A DNA stretch of 64,000 nt from Typha latifolia (taxonomy: Eukaryota; Streptophyta; Magnoliopsida; Poales; Typhaceae): the NCBI GenBank assembly GCA_019914945.1, contig CM034105.1, forward strand, positions 5,704,001 to 5,768,000. The letters run 5' to 3'. Shown here piece by piece: positions 32,665 to 44,589 of this stretch (positions are counted from its first letter, which is position 1; each line of letters opens with the position of its first letter). The notes under the pieces are model-generated. The model was not told the DNA's origin. It saw only the letters and a list, made by a program, of their open reading frames with translations, and did not search any database. A program made the position numbers and the translations under genes.

Positions 32665-34818
32665 TAGATATAATATCATCATACTAGACCACTATGCACA
32701 ACCAATACCTAGTACCCAATCTCAACATCATGTCCGAAGGCTCAGAGCATACTCTGCGACCCGCATGAGTATCTCAAATATAATCATACCCCGCCACCCG
32801 ATCGGTATTAACATCGATCCAGACTAGGCACCCACGTAGTTGATAGAAACCTCGTGAGGATAACTCGCCACATATGTCCTAGCGAATGGCATGTGTCCGA
32901 TTGTCTGTGCGCACAGACTCAAGTAAACTCGGACATGGGCCACGAGATATCGCATATCATCGACCATAATCATCACTCCAGACACCCCTAATCCTAGCGC
33001 CGGTATCCTCACGCTTCTATCAACTATCATATCAATCACATTTCATGATTTTCTTCTAAATGCCAGATCACATGCATATATCCAGTACGATAACGAGTCA
33101 ATGCATAATAGGAATTTAGGTGGTAAAGAAGTCAAGAGCAAAATAATGCAATGTAGTCTCCGACCATATATCTAACACATATATACTCATACTAGAAGAT
33201 TATTTTCATATAAAATCATAACAGTATAATCATCTCTAATCATCTCTATTTATCATCATCATACTCATATTTAAGATCGGCCTAATTCTATGTATGATAA
33301 AAGTATGCTCGATTGTAATCATCTCTAGATAAAGTCATATAATCATGTTAGAGGCCAAAACATGCATGTACATAATATATTGTATAACCTAATTTGAGAA
33401 AGGCATCTATGGGATAAGATTACTCACCGTCTGATCAGAAGACACAAACCATGCATCTCTCACGTCCGTCAGTTAACCGAGTGACACTCATCGCTAGCAA
33501 AGTCCACAGGGTCTCAAATAAGGGGTTCGGGATCTGAAAATATTTAAGTAATATGATGTTAGTCATTTATCTAATTAGAATTAATTCAATTAGAATATAA
33601 AGGTTTATTAGGTTTAGAATCACTTCTCTTTATTTTTTATTACATAACTAGATCTATATTATAGATACGATTCAAATACTATAATTATATTATTATTATA
33701 AAATATTAGTAATAACGTAAGGAGAAGAGGTCTATTTTCTTTTATATGAGAGTATTTCTACATATATAATTATAAAATAAAATAAATTAAAATAAAATGC
33801 TAAATAACTATAAGTATAGACAAGGTCTAATTATAAGTATAGGCGGGTGGGGCCCGTCACGCACTATCTTGATTAATTAGGGTCAATGCAGTTTTTTACT
33901 TGATAAAATAATAAATAAATAACTAAATAAGCTTAGTATTTTATTTGTTGCAGAATAATCATAAAATTAATAGAAATACTTAAAATATATATATGATGAA
34001 GGTATTAGAATATAAATCTAATAATTATAATTTACAAATCTATCTATTAAATTAATAGATATATAAATAAATAAATAAATATAAGTATTACCTATATTTA
34101 TACCTAATTAATCATTAATTATAAAAATTAGCATTAATAAAATTATATTGAAGAATATATAATATTATTAAAATAGTTAATGTCTAAATACTCTATTTGC
34201 ATTAATTAAGGAGAAAATACCTAAATTAATAACATAAATAAAATAATTAATTAATAAATAAATTAACTCTACCATCAATGCTGGGCTTGGCCCAGCACTG
34301 TGCAGAAAGGAGAAAAGCTGAGGAAGAAGGAGAAAAAGAAACAAAGAAACAAAGAAGAAGAATAAGAAGAGGAGGAGAAGAGGAAGAGAAGAAAGAGAGG
34401 TGAGGGAGGAGGTAGCGGACCCGGGCCGGCGGGCAGGTCACCGGTTGCTGCTGGCTAGCGAGCGGCTGGCCTCTCGCCGGCAGCTCGGCTCTGGCAAGCT
34501 CGAGCTCGGGCAAGAGAGAGAGAGAGAGAGAGAGAGAGGAAGCGCTTCTCACCAGCGGCGGCGGCTTTGGGAAGGTGGCGACGGGCCGACGTCGGCAACG
34601 AGGAGACGAGAGTGGAGAGAGAGTGGAGTGAGAGAGACCGAGAGAGAGATAGATAGAGAGAGAGAGAAGGCGGTGGGGGGATCTTGGCGGTGGCTGCGAC
34701 GGCGTTAGGGCCCGCCGTGGCCAGCTGGCCGCAACCGGTTGGCTGCGATGAAGCGATGGCACCCCCTCCCCATGCTGCCCCACTACATGTGCGCAAGGCC
34801 GGCCACGTCGTGCCAATG
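32665..34818 (-). repeat. LTR-S copy S1, truncated at both ends (minus orientation)
   Basis: Reverse complement of about two thirds of the S3-type sequence at 40745. Left: the U5-side block with GAGCATACTCTGC...CATACCCCGCCACCC. Middle: very AT-rich. Right: hairpin GCTGGGC..GCCCAGC (34279-34300), GA runs (34507-34540, 34644-34668) and a GC-rich end. The final ~40 bp (to TGTTACA) and the start of U5 are missing. Copy S4 is its partner in block Q. Confidence 0.8.
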
Positions 34819-35806
34819 CAAAGATTTACAAAAGGTTAGTCTAATACAAATTGAATTTAAACGTCATAGGCGTACAATCAAAATACCCTTTGGTAAATGA
34901 AATTACCCAAATACCCCTTTCTTATTGGTCTACCTGAGATACCGTCAACACTTCGATGGGATGGTATATGTATGAGATATGTATATGCTAAAATGATCCT
35001 TCTTTCCTAGACGTAACTATGTATATATAAAAGTATGACACCGTATGCATACATGGGATAAAAGCTAGCGTGTTAAGATACTCTTTATGCAAAAATATGC
35101 TAATTAAGTGTGTGCGATTGGGAATAGTAATGTAATTACGATGCTTGAGTTATGCCGCATATATGTGTATCGCTCACTCATCGTATTTTGAGTTAGTGAA
35201 GATGCAAGCCAATGACATCAAAGCGACATGCTTCATCTACATTTCGTTATCATGCCGAGACATCTTACTGGAGTTTTTAAGCAATCCTATGGGGAAAGCA
35301 TGAAACTTTTTTTAGAAGAATTACATAGTTCTCCTAAAAATTAGCATGCCATATTCTTGGAGATGCAAAGTGATTTCAGAATCGCACTCGAGTTGGATGT
35401 CACGATTAGTACCGAGACATCCTTGCCTCCAATTGAGGGATATCAAAATTTCTCTTTGCACCCGCCTTGTAATTTTTATATGTGTGACGCGAATGCTATC
35501 CAAATGGAAAAATAAATTTGTGATCAGATTAAGTTATAATTAATTTTATTTAATCTCTTCAATTTTGGACTGCCTTAACTGGCGGTAGTTAAGTTATTTA
35601 GAACCAAAATATCATTCCATACTCTTCCATTAAATCAATGATTTTGCTACAACACGTATGCATCGTATAGTAGAAGTACTCAATCGACGCAAATTTTTTG
35701 TGTGCACCGTGCATGTTTTTGCATGCCTTAGTAAGACAAATGACTTATAGAGACTTAGTACGCACGCACAAATCAATGCATGCTTCTACAGGGTACTCAA
35801 CTTAGA
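34819..35806 (-). repeat. PU spacer, block P
   Basis: Upstream/downstream spacer with the usual marks, nearly identical to 52237-53224 in block Q. No gene besides the c7 remnant that follows. Confidence 0.7.
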
Positions 35807-35915
35807 TCACTCTTTCTTTGAAGGGCATTCCGAAATGTTGGCTAATAGAGGGGGATATCTGCGGTGCTCTCCGGCTTCACGAGGGTGAGGCTTGCCATCA
35901 CCCGGTGGGCTGTTG
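35807..35915 (-). pseudogene. Peptide copy c7: only the last ~36 codons remain
   Basis: Stop TGA at 35807-35809 and the C-terminal codons (GEHRRYPPLL-type tail) are present. At 35915 the sequence jumps to the promoter region (CCATAAGGTTGGGG). Block Q retains the missing 306 bp (53334-53639), so the gene was removed by deletion in block P. Confidence 0.8.
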
Positions 35916-37365
35916 CCATAAGGTTGGGGTATATATAGAAATAATTAGTTAGTATATAGGTTGTCAGTCTATGTGTTTAGTATCTATATTTGTACCAACG
36001 AAACGCAAACCGTATGGACAAATGGGCTATTCAATGGCTGCTATGAATATTTATGGGAGACTAAGAAGTTGGAAAAAAATAAAAAGTTAAAATTTAGTTA
36101 CTAATAGTTTTGGGAGAGTAAGAAGTTTGAGCCAAATGGGGTAATTAATGTATAGCTGCGAAATCGGTAGTAATGTAACAATGTTTACATAATGATAGTG
36201 CTGGCATGTAGCATGATCATAAGCTTCCATGCGGGTAAACAAAGCGCATACTCAAATATGCTGTGACTGAGTGTGGTTACCTGATTACCTGGTTGGACAA
36301 ATTCGGCAATCGAACGTTATCTCCTAATGATTACCTGATTGGACAATTTAGGATAAAGATTATACATGGTATCGTCCTTCACCATCTAGACATACGCAAA
36401 ATAAAATTATGAGAATACCCTTGTGTTGGATGAAATTTCTAAACCGTCCTTATAATGTAGGACGGGTATTATATATTGCTCGGGAAAAAGGTTCGTCTAA
36501 TACAAAGTGAAATTAAATGTCATAGACGTACACTCAAAATACCCTTTGGTAAATGAAATTACCTAAATACCCCCTTCTTATTCGTCTACCTAACATACCG
36601 TCAACAGTTCGACGGGATGGTTTATGTTTGAGATATGTATATGCTAAAATGATCCTTCTTTCCTAGACGTAACTATGTAACTACAAAAAACATGATACCG
36701 TATGCATACATGTGATAAAAGCTAGCGTGTTAAGATACTCTTTATGCAAAAATATGCTAATTAAGTGTGTGCGATTGGGGATAGTAATGTAATTTTTATG
36801 CTAGTGAAGATGGAAGTCAACGACATCAAAGAGACGTGCTTCATCTGCATTTCCTTATCATGTCGAGACATCTTATTTTAGGTTTTTAGCAATCCTACGG
36901 GGAGAAGCATGAAAAAATTTTTAGAAGAATTTCATAGTTCTCCTAAAAATTAGCATGCCATATTCTTGGAGATACAAAGTGATTTCAGAATCTCACTGGA
37001 GTTGCATGTCAAGATTAGTACTGAGACATCCTTGCCTCCAATTAAGGGATATCAAAATTTCTCTTTGCACCCGGCTTGTAGTTTTTATATGCGTGACGTG
37101 AACACTATCAAAATGCAAAAATAAATTTGTTATCAGATTAAGTTATAATTAATTTTTTCTAATATTTTCGATTTTGGACTGCCTTAACTAGTGGACTGCC
37201 TTAACTAGTGGCAGATTAATCTTTTCGATTTTGGAATGCCTACAACAAATACGTGGACGCATCGTACAGTAGAAGCACTAGGTCGACGCAAATTTTTTAT
37301 AAACACTGTTTATGTTTTTGCATGCCCTCGGTAAGACAAATGACTTGTAGAGACTTGGTATGCAC
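35916..37365 (-). repeat. PU promoter remnant and spacer up to LTR-S S2
   Basis: Starts inside the TATA region of the lost c7, then upstream spacer. A 17-bp tandem duplication (GACTGCCTTAACTAGTG, about 37178-37211) is absent from the partner at 54900 in block Q. Confidence 0.7.
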
Positions 37366-37620
37366 TGTAACAACCCAACCTGTGGCCGTCCATAGTGTGG
37401 GCGGCCTCGTGCCCATGCAGTGGGGCAGCATGGGGAGGGGGTGCCACACATCCCCAGCGTCGCCACAGCCACCGCCAAGAACCCCCCATCGCCTTCTCTC
37501 TCTCTCTTTAAATCTCTCTCGCTCTCTCTCCCACTCCACTCTCTCTCCACTCTCTTCTCCTCGTTGTCGACGTCGACTCGCCGCCACCTTCCCCAAGCCA
37601 CCACCGCCGGTGAGAAGCTC

Positions 37621-37623
<3 letters not shown>

Positions 37624-37676
<53 letters not shown>
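37624..37676. repeat. (CT)n microsatellite in S2
   Basis: About 26 CT units; the partner in S5 (55332-55369) has about 19, so the repeat has changed length since the P/Q duplication. CTT and CTTT runs follow at 37800-37865. Confidence 0.95.
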
Positions 37677-37678
<2 letters not shown>

Positions 37679-37829
37679 GCCCGAGCTCGGGCTCGTTAGA
37701 GCCGAGCCGCCGATGAGGGGCCGGCCGCTGGCTGTCCAGCAGCGACCGGTAACCTCCCTGCCGGCCCGGGTCCGCAACCTCCTCCCTCACCTTCTCTCTT
37801 TCTTCTCTTCTTCTTCTTCTTCTTCTTCT

Positions 37830-37861
<32 letters not shown>

Positions 37862-37897
37862 TTTCTCCTTCCTCAACTCCTCCTCCTTGTTTCTGCA

Positions 37898-37954
37898 CAA
37901 TGCTGGGCTCGGGCCAGCACTGTAGCAGACAGTCCTGGGCCGAGCCCAGCACTG
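37898..37954. repeat. Inverted repeat (hairpin) in S2
   Basis: Arms CAATGCTGGGCTCGG (37898-37912) and CCGAGCCCAGCACTG (37940-37954) pair at 14 of 15 positions. The S3-type copies have a compact version (41315-41339: 11-bp arms, TCG loop). Conserved in S1, S2, S3, S4 and S5, degraded in S6. Confidence 0.85.
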
Positions 37955-39207
37955 ATGGCAGAGTTAATTTATTTATTAATTAATTATTTTATTTATGTCC
38001 TTTATTTACGTATTTTTCTTCTTAATTAATGCAAATAGAGTATTTAGACATTAACTATTTTAATAATATTATATATTCTTCAATATAATTTTATTAATGC
38101 TAATTTTTATAATTAATGATTAATTAGGTATAAATATAGGTAATACTTATATTTATTTATTTATTTATTTATATATCTATTAGATTAATAGATAGATTTG
38201 TAAATTATAATTATTAGATTTATATTCTAATACCTTCATCATATATATATTTTAAGTATTTCTATTAATTTTATAACTATTCTGCAACAAATAAAATACT
38301 AAGCTTTTTTAGTTATTTATTTATCATTTTATCGAGTAAAAACTGCATTGTCCCTAATTAATCAAGATAGTGTATGAATTATAAAATTAATTATAATTAG
38401 ACTTTGTCTATATTTATAGTTATTTAGCCTTTTATTTTATTTTATTATATTTTATTTTATAATTATATATTTAGAAATACTCTCATATAAAAGGAAGTAG
38501 ACCTCTTCTCCTTACGTTATAACTAACATTTTATCATAAAAATATAATTATATTATTTGAATCGTATCTATAATATAGACCTAGATACGTAATCAAAAAT
38601 AAAGAGAAGTGATTCTAAAGCTAGTAAACCTTTATATTCTAACTAAATTAATTCTAATTAGATAAACGGCTAACATCATATTACTTAAATATTTCAGATC
38701 CCGATATCCCTTATTTGAAACCCCATAAACTTTGCTAGCGATGAGTGTCACTCGGTTAACTGACGGACGTGAGAGATGCGTGGTTTGTGTCTTCTGATTA
38801 GACTGTGAGTAGTCTTATCCCCTAGACTCTTTTATCAAATTAGGTTATATTATATATTATGTACATGCATGTTTTAGCCTCCAGCATGATTATATGACTT
38901 TATCTATTGATGATTACAGTCGAGCATATTTTATCATGTATTTGATTAAGCTGATCTGAGATATGAGTACATTGGTGATATATAGAAATGATTATACTTT
39001 TATGGTTTTATGTCGGGATGATCTCTATCATGAGTATGCATATGATAGACTAGCAAAAGTATACATGTGTTAGATACATGGTTAGAGTCGGCATTGCATC
39101 ATTTTTATCTCGGCTTCTTTACCACTTAAATTCCTGAGTTGCATGATCTGTTGTCGTACTGGACATATGTATATGATTTATCATGTATACAAAATTATAA
39201 AAGTACA

Positions 39208-39245
39208 TGTGTATGTGATGTGATGTGATGTGATATGATGTGATG
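39208..39245. repeat. (TGTGA)n microsatellite in S2
   Basis: Repeated TGTGA units with one variant; also in S5 near 56917-56948. Confidence 0.9.
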
Positions 39246-39358
39246 GCTAGAACGGTATCTGGTCCGGACTGGTACTGGACATACTCTTAGCATATGGCAG
39301 AGTATGGTGATGGCTGATAGTTATACTCAGCGTATGATAGGGTACAACTATCATTGAT

Positions 39359-39515
39359 ATACCCTTAGGGTATGGGAGGGTATAATTACTTTCTTCTTTG
39401 ATACCCTTAGCATATGGCAAGGTATGATTTATCTACAGAGATACCCTTAGCGTATGGCAGGGTATGATTTATCTATAGAGATAGTCTAAGCGTATGACAA
39501 GGTATGCTCTGAGCT
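39359..39515. repeat. 40-bp minisatellite in S2
   Basis: Four units starting at 39359, 39401, 39441 and 39481, each with ATACCCTTAGCGTATGGCAGG-like sequence and a GGTATGATTTATC segment. Matching units lie at 57061-57215 in S5. Confidence 0.85.
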
Positions 39516-40553
39516 TGTGACATATTGTGTATCGAGTTTGGGGTAGGGTACCATAGTCCAGCATGGTGGATGATATTCAGAGTTGAGACGGATGATTGTG
39601 ATAGTGAGAGATATGTGGATTATATCTAGTTCTGACATATATGATTATCTAGTGGTTGGCATGCATCATGCATCATCATTGATGTGACTAGTATCATGGG
39701 ATCATAATTGTCATACATAATATGTCGTTATATTTGGTGATGTTATATGATAATTTCATCATGTGATATATTTTTGGTTGAGGATATAATATGTCATTCA
39801 TGAGAATTGATTTCATTTATATATATGTCATTGAGGATACATATATACATGTTCATACATGGCATCATGCTGCTTTCTGATTCATATTATCTAGTACATG
39901 ATTTACTCTCTGTTTGGCATCACTAATTCGGGCTAAGGTCTATTCACTGAGCCTTTTGCTCATGACTTTCTTTATTTATTTTCTAACCCTCTCAGATATG
40001 TGCTACGTGATAGCATCTTGAGATATCTTGAGAAGATATTTTAGAACGATGATGAGGTGAGCTATAGATGCGAGACGGTATAGATAATAGTTTAACCAAA
40101 TATTGACTTATACCAGTACTTGATATTTGTACTCTTTTGTATTAGACGATGACTTGTATCATACGGGTCGAATAATAGTATACTTTTGTATTAGTCATTT
40201 TAGCTGTATCTTGATGGTTTGTTGTGGCCTGTGTGGGTCCTGCCAGATTAAATAGTGGTCTAGTGTATACTATTATAGACTTGGATATTCATATGATAAT
40301 AGGTTTATTTGGTTAATAGTATATTTTATTTGGTGTTGGATTATGTGAGCATAGATATGTTAGAATGTAGTATTTGATGATATCATGATTCTATATGTAC
40401 AGAAGAGTATTTGTGTGTGACGGGCCCCGCCCGTCCTGTCGCGTGCGCCACGCATGCCGTGTAGGCGCATGGGCGTGCACGTGCCCGTGCCAGGCGGGGG
40501 CATTACACGCATGCTCAAATCAATGCATGCATCTACAACGCACTCAACTTAGA

Positions 40554-40744
40554 TCACTCTTTCTTTGAAGGGCATTCCGATATGTTGGCTAATAGAGGGG
40601 GATATCTGCGATGTTCTCCAGCTTCTCGAGGGTGAGGCTTGCCATACCCCGGAATGCTATGTGTGCAATTCGAGTGGCCAGATGGTGGCACCATCGACTT
40701 AGGCAAGCTCTGACAGAACCAGGAGCTCAACCAAGGTTTGCAAT
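40554..40744 (-). pseudogene. Peptide copy c8, 3' part (split by LTR-S S3)
   Basis: C-terminal 62 codons of the precursor: WLSSWFCQ, LPKSMVPPSGHSNCTH, GYGKPHPRE and ECPSKKE, ending TGA 40554-40556. The 5' part lies at 45927-46046 on the far side of S3; the 5-bp target duplication GCAAT (40740-40744 and 45927-45931) lies in the coding region. The core motif is intact. Confidence 0.85.
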
Positions 40745-40934
40745 TGTAACAACCTAATCCCAAACAAAAAAAAAAAAAAATTCATTGGCACGACGCGACC
40801 GGCCACACTGTGGCCGACCTCGTGCCCATGCCAGCTGCTCATGCAGCTTGGTGGGGCGCCACGTGCCTGCGGCCAGCTGGCCGCGGTGGGCCCCGGCGCT
40901 GCCACTACTCCTCCACCGCCTTCTCTCTCTCTCT

Positions 40935-40991
<57 letters not shown>

Positions 40992-42398
40992 CCACCCTCT
41001 CACTCTACTCTGTCTATCTATACCGGCACTTTCCCTGGAGCCGCCGCCGCTGCCGGTGAGATCTCTCACTCCCCATATCTTTCCTTCTCTCTCTCTCCCT
41101 CCCTCCCTCTCTCTCTCTCGCCCGAGGTTGGGATCGTCGGAGCCGAGCTGCCGACGCCAGCAGCGGCCGGTGCCCTCCCCACCGGCTCGGGTCCGCAACC
41201 TCCTCCCTCACCTCCTCTTTTCTTCTCTTCCTCTTCTCTTCTTCTTCTTCTTCTTTCTTTCTTTCTTTCTTTCTTTTTCTCCTTCTTCCTCAGCTCCTTC
41301 TCTGTCCTTCTGCACAGTGTTGGGCTCGGCCCAGCACTGATGGCAGATGTAATTAATTTATTAATTAATTAGTTTATTTATGTTATTTATTTAGGTATTC
41401 TTCTTCTTAATTAATGCAAATAGATTATTTGGACATTAACTGTTTTAATAATATTATATATCCTTCAATATAATTTTATTAATGATAATTTTTATAATTA
41501 ATGATTAATTAGGTATAAATATAGGTAATACTTATATTTATTTATTTATTTACATATCTATTAGATTAATAGATAGATTTGTAAATTATAATTATTAGAT
41601 TTATATTCTAATACCCTCATCATATATATTTTAAGTATTTCTATTAATTTTATGATTATTCTGCAACAAATAAAATACTAAGTTTATTTAGTTATTTATT
41701 TATTATTTTATTGAGTAAAGACTGCGTTGTCCCTAATTAATCAAGATAGTGTATGAATTATAAAATTAATTAAAATTAGACCACCTCTATACTTATTTAG
41801 CCTTTTATTTTATTTTATAATTATATATTTAGAAATACTCTTATATAAAAGGAAACATGCCTCTTCTCCTTATATTATAACTAACTTTTTATAATAATAA
41901 AGAATTATAATATTTGAATCATATCTATATTATAGACCTAGTTATGTAATCAAAAATAAAGAAAAGTGATTCTAAATCTAATAAACCTTTATATTTTAAC
42001 TGAATTAATTCTAATTAGATAAACGACTAACATCATACTACTTAAATATTTCAGATCCCGAACCCCCTTATTTGAGACCCCGTGGACCTTGCTAGCGATG
42101 AGTGTCACTTGGTTACCTAACGAATGTGAGAGATGTGTGGTTTGTATCTTCTGATCAGACGGTGAGTAGTCTTATCCCTTAGACGCCTTTCTCAAATTAG
42201 GTTATATTATATATTTGTGTATATGCATGTTTCGGCCTCCAGCATGATTATATGATTTTATCTAGAGATGATTATAGTCGAGCATATTTTATCATGCATT
42301 CGATTATGCTGATTTGGAATATGAGTACATTGGTGATATATATAGAGATGATCAGAGATGATTCTACTGTTATGATTGTTTACCGAGTTGATCTGTAA

Positions 42399-42462
42399 CA
42401 TGAGTATGCATGTAATAGATTAGCACGAGTATGCATGTAATAGATTAGCATGAGTATACATG
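42399..42462. repeat. 24-bp tandem repeat in S3
   Basis: GAGTATGCATGTAATAGATTAG-type units repeated about three times. In S6 (60083-60147) it is present and one further unit is displaced to about 60236-60272. Confidence 0.8.
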
Positions 42463-43242
42463 TGTTGATGATACAGTTGGAGACTACATTGCATCATTTT
42501 CTCTTGATTCCTATTCCACCTAAATTTCTGTTATGCATTGACTTGTTATCGTACTGGATATATGCATATGATTTGTCATTTAGAAGGAAAGCATGAAATG
42601 TGATTGATAGGATAGTTGATAGAAAGCGTGAGGATACCCGAGTGGGCGCGAGGGTTAGGACGCGCTTGGTGGATGATTGATCGCTCGACATGGTCGCGAT
42701 CCTGTTGGCCTTACGTCTGAGGTCGTTAGTCTGTGTGCGCAGCAGACATTCAGACACATGCCGTTCGTCAGGGCATATGTGGCGAGTTATCCTCATGAGA
42801 TTTCTATCAACTATGTGGGTGCCCGGTCCGGATGGATATTGATACCCTTGCGGGTGGCGGGGTATGGTTATATTAGAGATACTATTGCGGGTGGCGGAGT
42901 ATGCTCTGAGCCTTTGGACATGATGTTGAGACCGGGTACCGGGTATTGACTATGCACAGTGGTCTAGTATGTTGATATTATACTGAGATGTCGGTAATGA
43001 TTATGATGTTGAGAAATGTATATGATTTCATTATCATTTGATTACCTGATTATCGAGTGGTCAATATTCATCATATATGATTGCATTTGATATTATAACG
43101 TGGTCATGGTCGGCATGCATCATGTGTCATATTTGAGAGAGAGTTATGATGATAGTATGATATAAAGATTTGTTTGTTCATTGTCGAGGATTATATATAC
43201 TTTTATCAGTTATGACATGTTATCTACTTTTCATTTATATAT

Positions 43243-44190
43243 TGAAATAACCCCTAGACACACGTATGTATCTAAACACTAGGCAATGATATTTTTCGTT
43301 TGCTTAAGTAAACATTGGACGAAATATTAAAAACGAAAGCAGAGATGTACGCCAAGATTTTAATGTGGAAAAACCCAAACGGGGAAAAAACCACAGATCC
43401 AGACTCGGATCAAAACCAATCACTAGAATAGTAGCAGTTACAAGACTGACTCACAAAACAACCCGTCGATCCAAACGACTTTGTTCTGTCGGTCTTGCTC
43501 GCTAGAACCCCCACGATTCACTTGCTTCTCGTGATTGAAGTCCAATCTCAGTAACCCTCGAGATTGATCTTTCGTCTTGATAGCCCTTAAGATGAAAGAT
43601 TAAGATTTGTAGATGAGAAGAGCCTTGTTAGTTGAAGAACCGATGTAGCCTCCAAAAAGTCTCCTTGAATAATCTTCTTCAACCCCCTCAAGTTAGGGCA
43701 ACACTATCCTTATATATCATCTCCAAGATAGAGCCAAATCCAAGTTATATTCGTACTAACGAAAATCCAATAAATTGCAAACTTCATAGGTGCGTTCGAA
43801 CGCGGCCCGTGTGCGTTCGAACGGGCCCAAGTGCGTTCGAACGCAACAGCTTGAATTCTTCAGGTTGCGTTCGAACGCGTTTGTGAACGCTGCTCTCGGT
43901 CTGTGTGAACGCAGTGCCTGCGTTCGAACGCGTTTGTGAACGCGGCTATCGGTCTGTGTGAACGCAGTGCTCGCGTTCGAACGCGTTTGTGAACGCGGCT
44001 CTCTGTCTGTGTGAACGCAGATTTCGCGTTCGAACGCGTTTGTGAACGCGGTGTGAACGCGACGGCTTTTCTCCAATAATCTTGCAATTCTTCACACCAG
44101 AGATATTCTAGACTTGAGTAAAGCTCATATACATGTAAAAATACACTTAGAATATTTTGTACACAATTGTCAACAATTAAAAACCTAACA
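43243..44190 (-). repeat. CopS LTR, copy 1, with 53-bp palindrome-bearing array
   Basis: 948 bp; on the minus strand TGTTAGGTTTTTA to GGGGTTATTTCA. Contains an array of four units starting 43867, 43920, 43973 and 44026 (period exactly 53), each opening with GCGTTCGAACGCGTTTGTGA. More single palindromes lie at 43793-43852. Confidence 0.85.
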
Positions 44191-44589
44191 ATCTCCCCCT
44201 TTGGCAATTTGTGACAAAACACCTAGGTTACAAGATATTACAAAGACTTCAAACTGAGCAACCAACAAGTCTAGAGTATTTCGTATATTAATCCCTGCAA
44301 AGAAACATATACCAATCCAAGATCAAGTGAAAATAACTTGAAATAAAAAAATCAAAACACAAGTTATCACAAAAGCAAAAATTTAAACAGACAAAGATTA
44401 AACACACGTTATCACAATTACTTCAAGTTAAGTTCAAATGCCAACGACACTAAGACAAAGCAAGGTTTCAACATTAAGAAAACTCCACTAAACTCCCCCT
44501 ATGCCCATACTCCCCCTACACACCTAGACACCTAAACACTAAGACACTATCTAAGACACTCTCCCCCTTTTTGGCACAAATGCCAAAGA

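Larger units (their letters stand above)
37366..40508 (+). mobile_element. LTR-S copy S2: 3.14-kb solo LTR-like element with 5-bp target duplication
   Basis: Runs from TGTAACAACCC to GGGGGCATTACA. Flanks are TGCAC (left) and CGCAT (right) where the empty site elsewhere reads CGCAC, consistent with a 5-bp duplication with one transition in each copy. No coding region. Order: GC-rich leader, CT runs, hairpin at 37898-37954, an AT-rich kilobase, a minisatellite (39359-39515), then a CACTGAGCC...GCTCATGAC block near the end that resembles Del/Tekay-type LTRs. Its twin S5 sits at the same site in block Q. Confidence 0.8.

Noticed and set aside
32603..32827. ORFs in the LTR-S/PU junction (also 32824-33039, 50037-50234, 42494-42949)
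   Set aside because: They read through noncoding LTR-S minisatellite sequence, and the frame is not preserved between S1/S4 and S3/S6.
37278..37952. Long ORFs of Ser-Leu or Glu-Arg repeats in LTR-S (also 34247-34816, 40785-41372, 51683-52234, 55102-55731, 58256-59039)
   Set aside because: They are translations of CT/GA and CTT microsatellites in the LTR leader. Frames change with repeat length between twins, so they are not genes.
43867..44063. Possible CRISPR-like array (regular 53-bp spacing with palindromic repeats)
   Set aside because: Units are nearly identical throughout, with no variable spacers, and lie inside a plant LTR; it is a tandem repeat.
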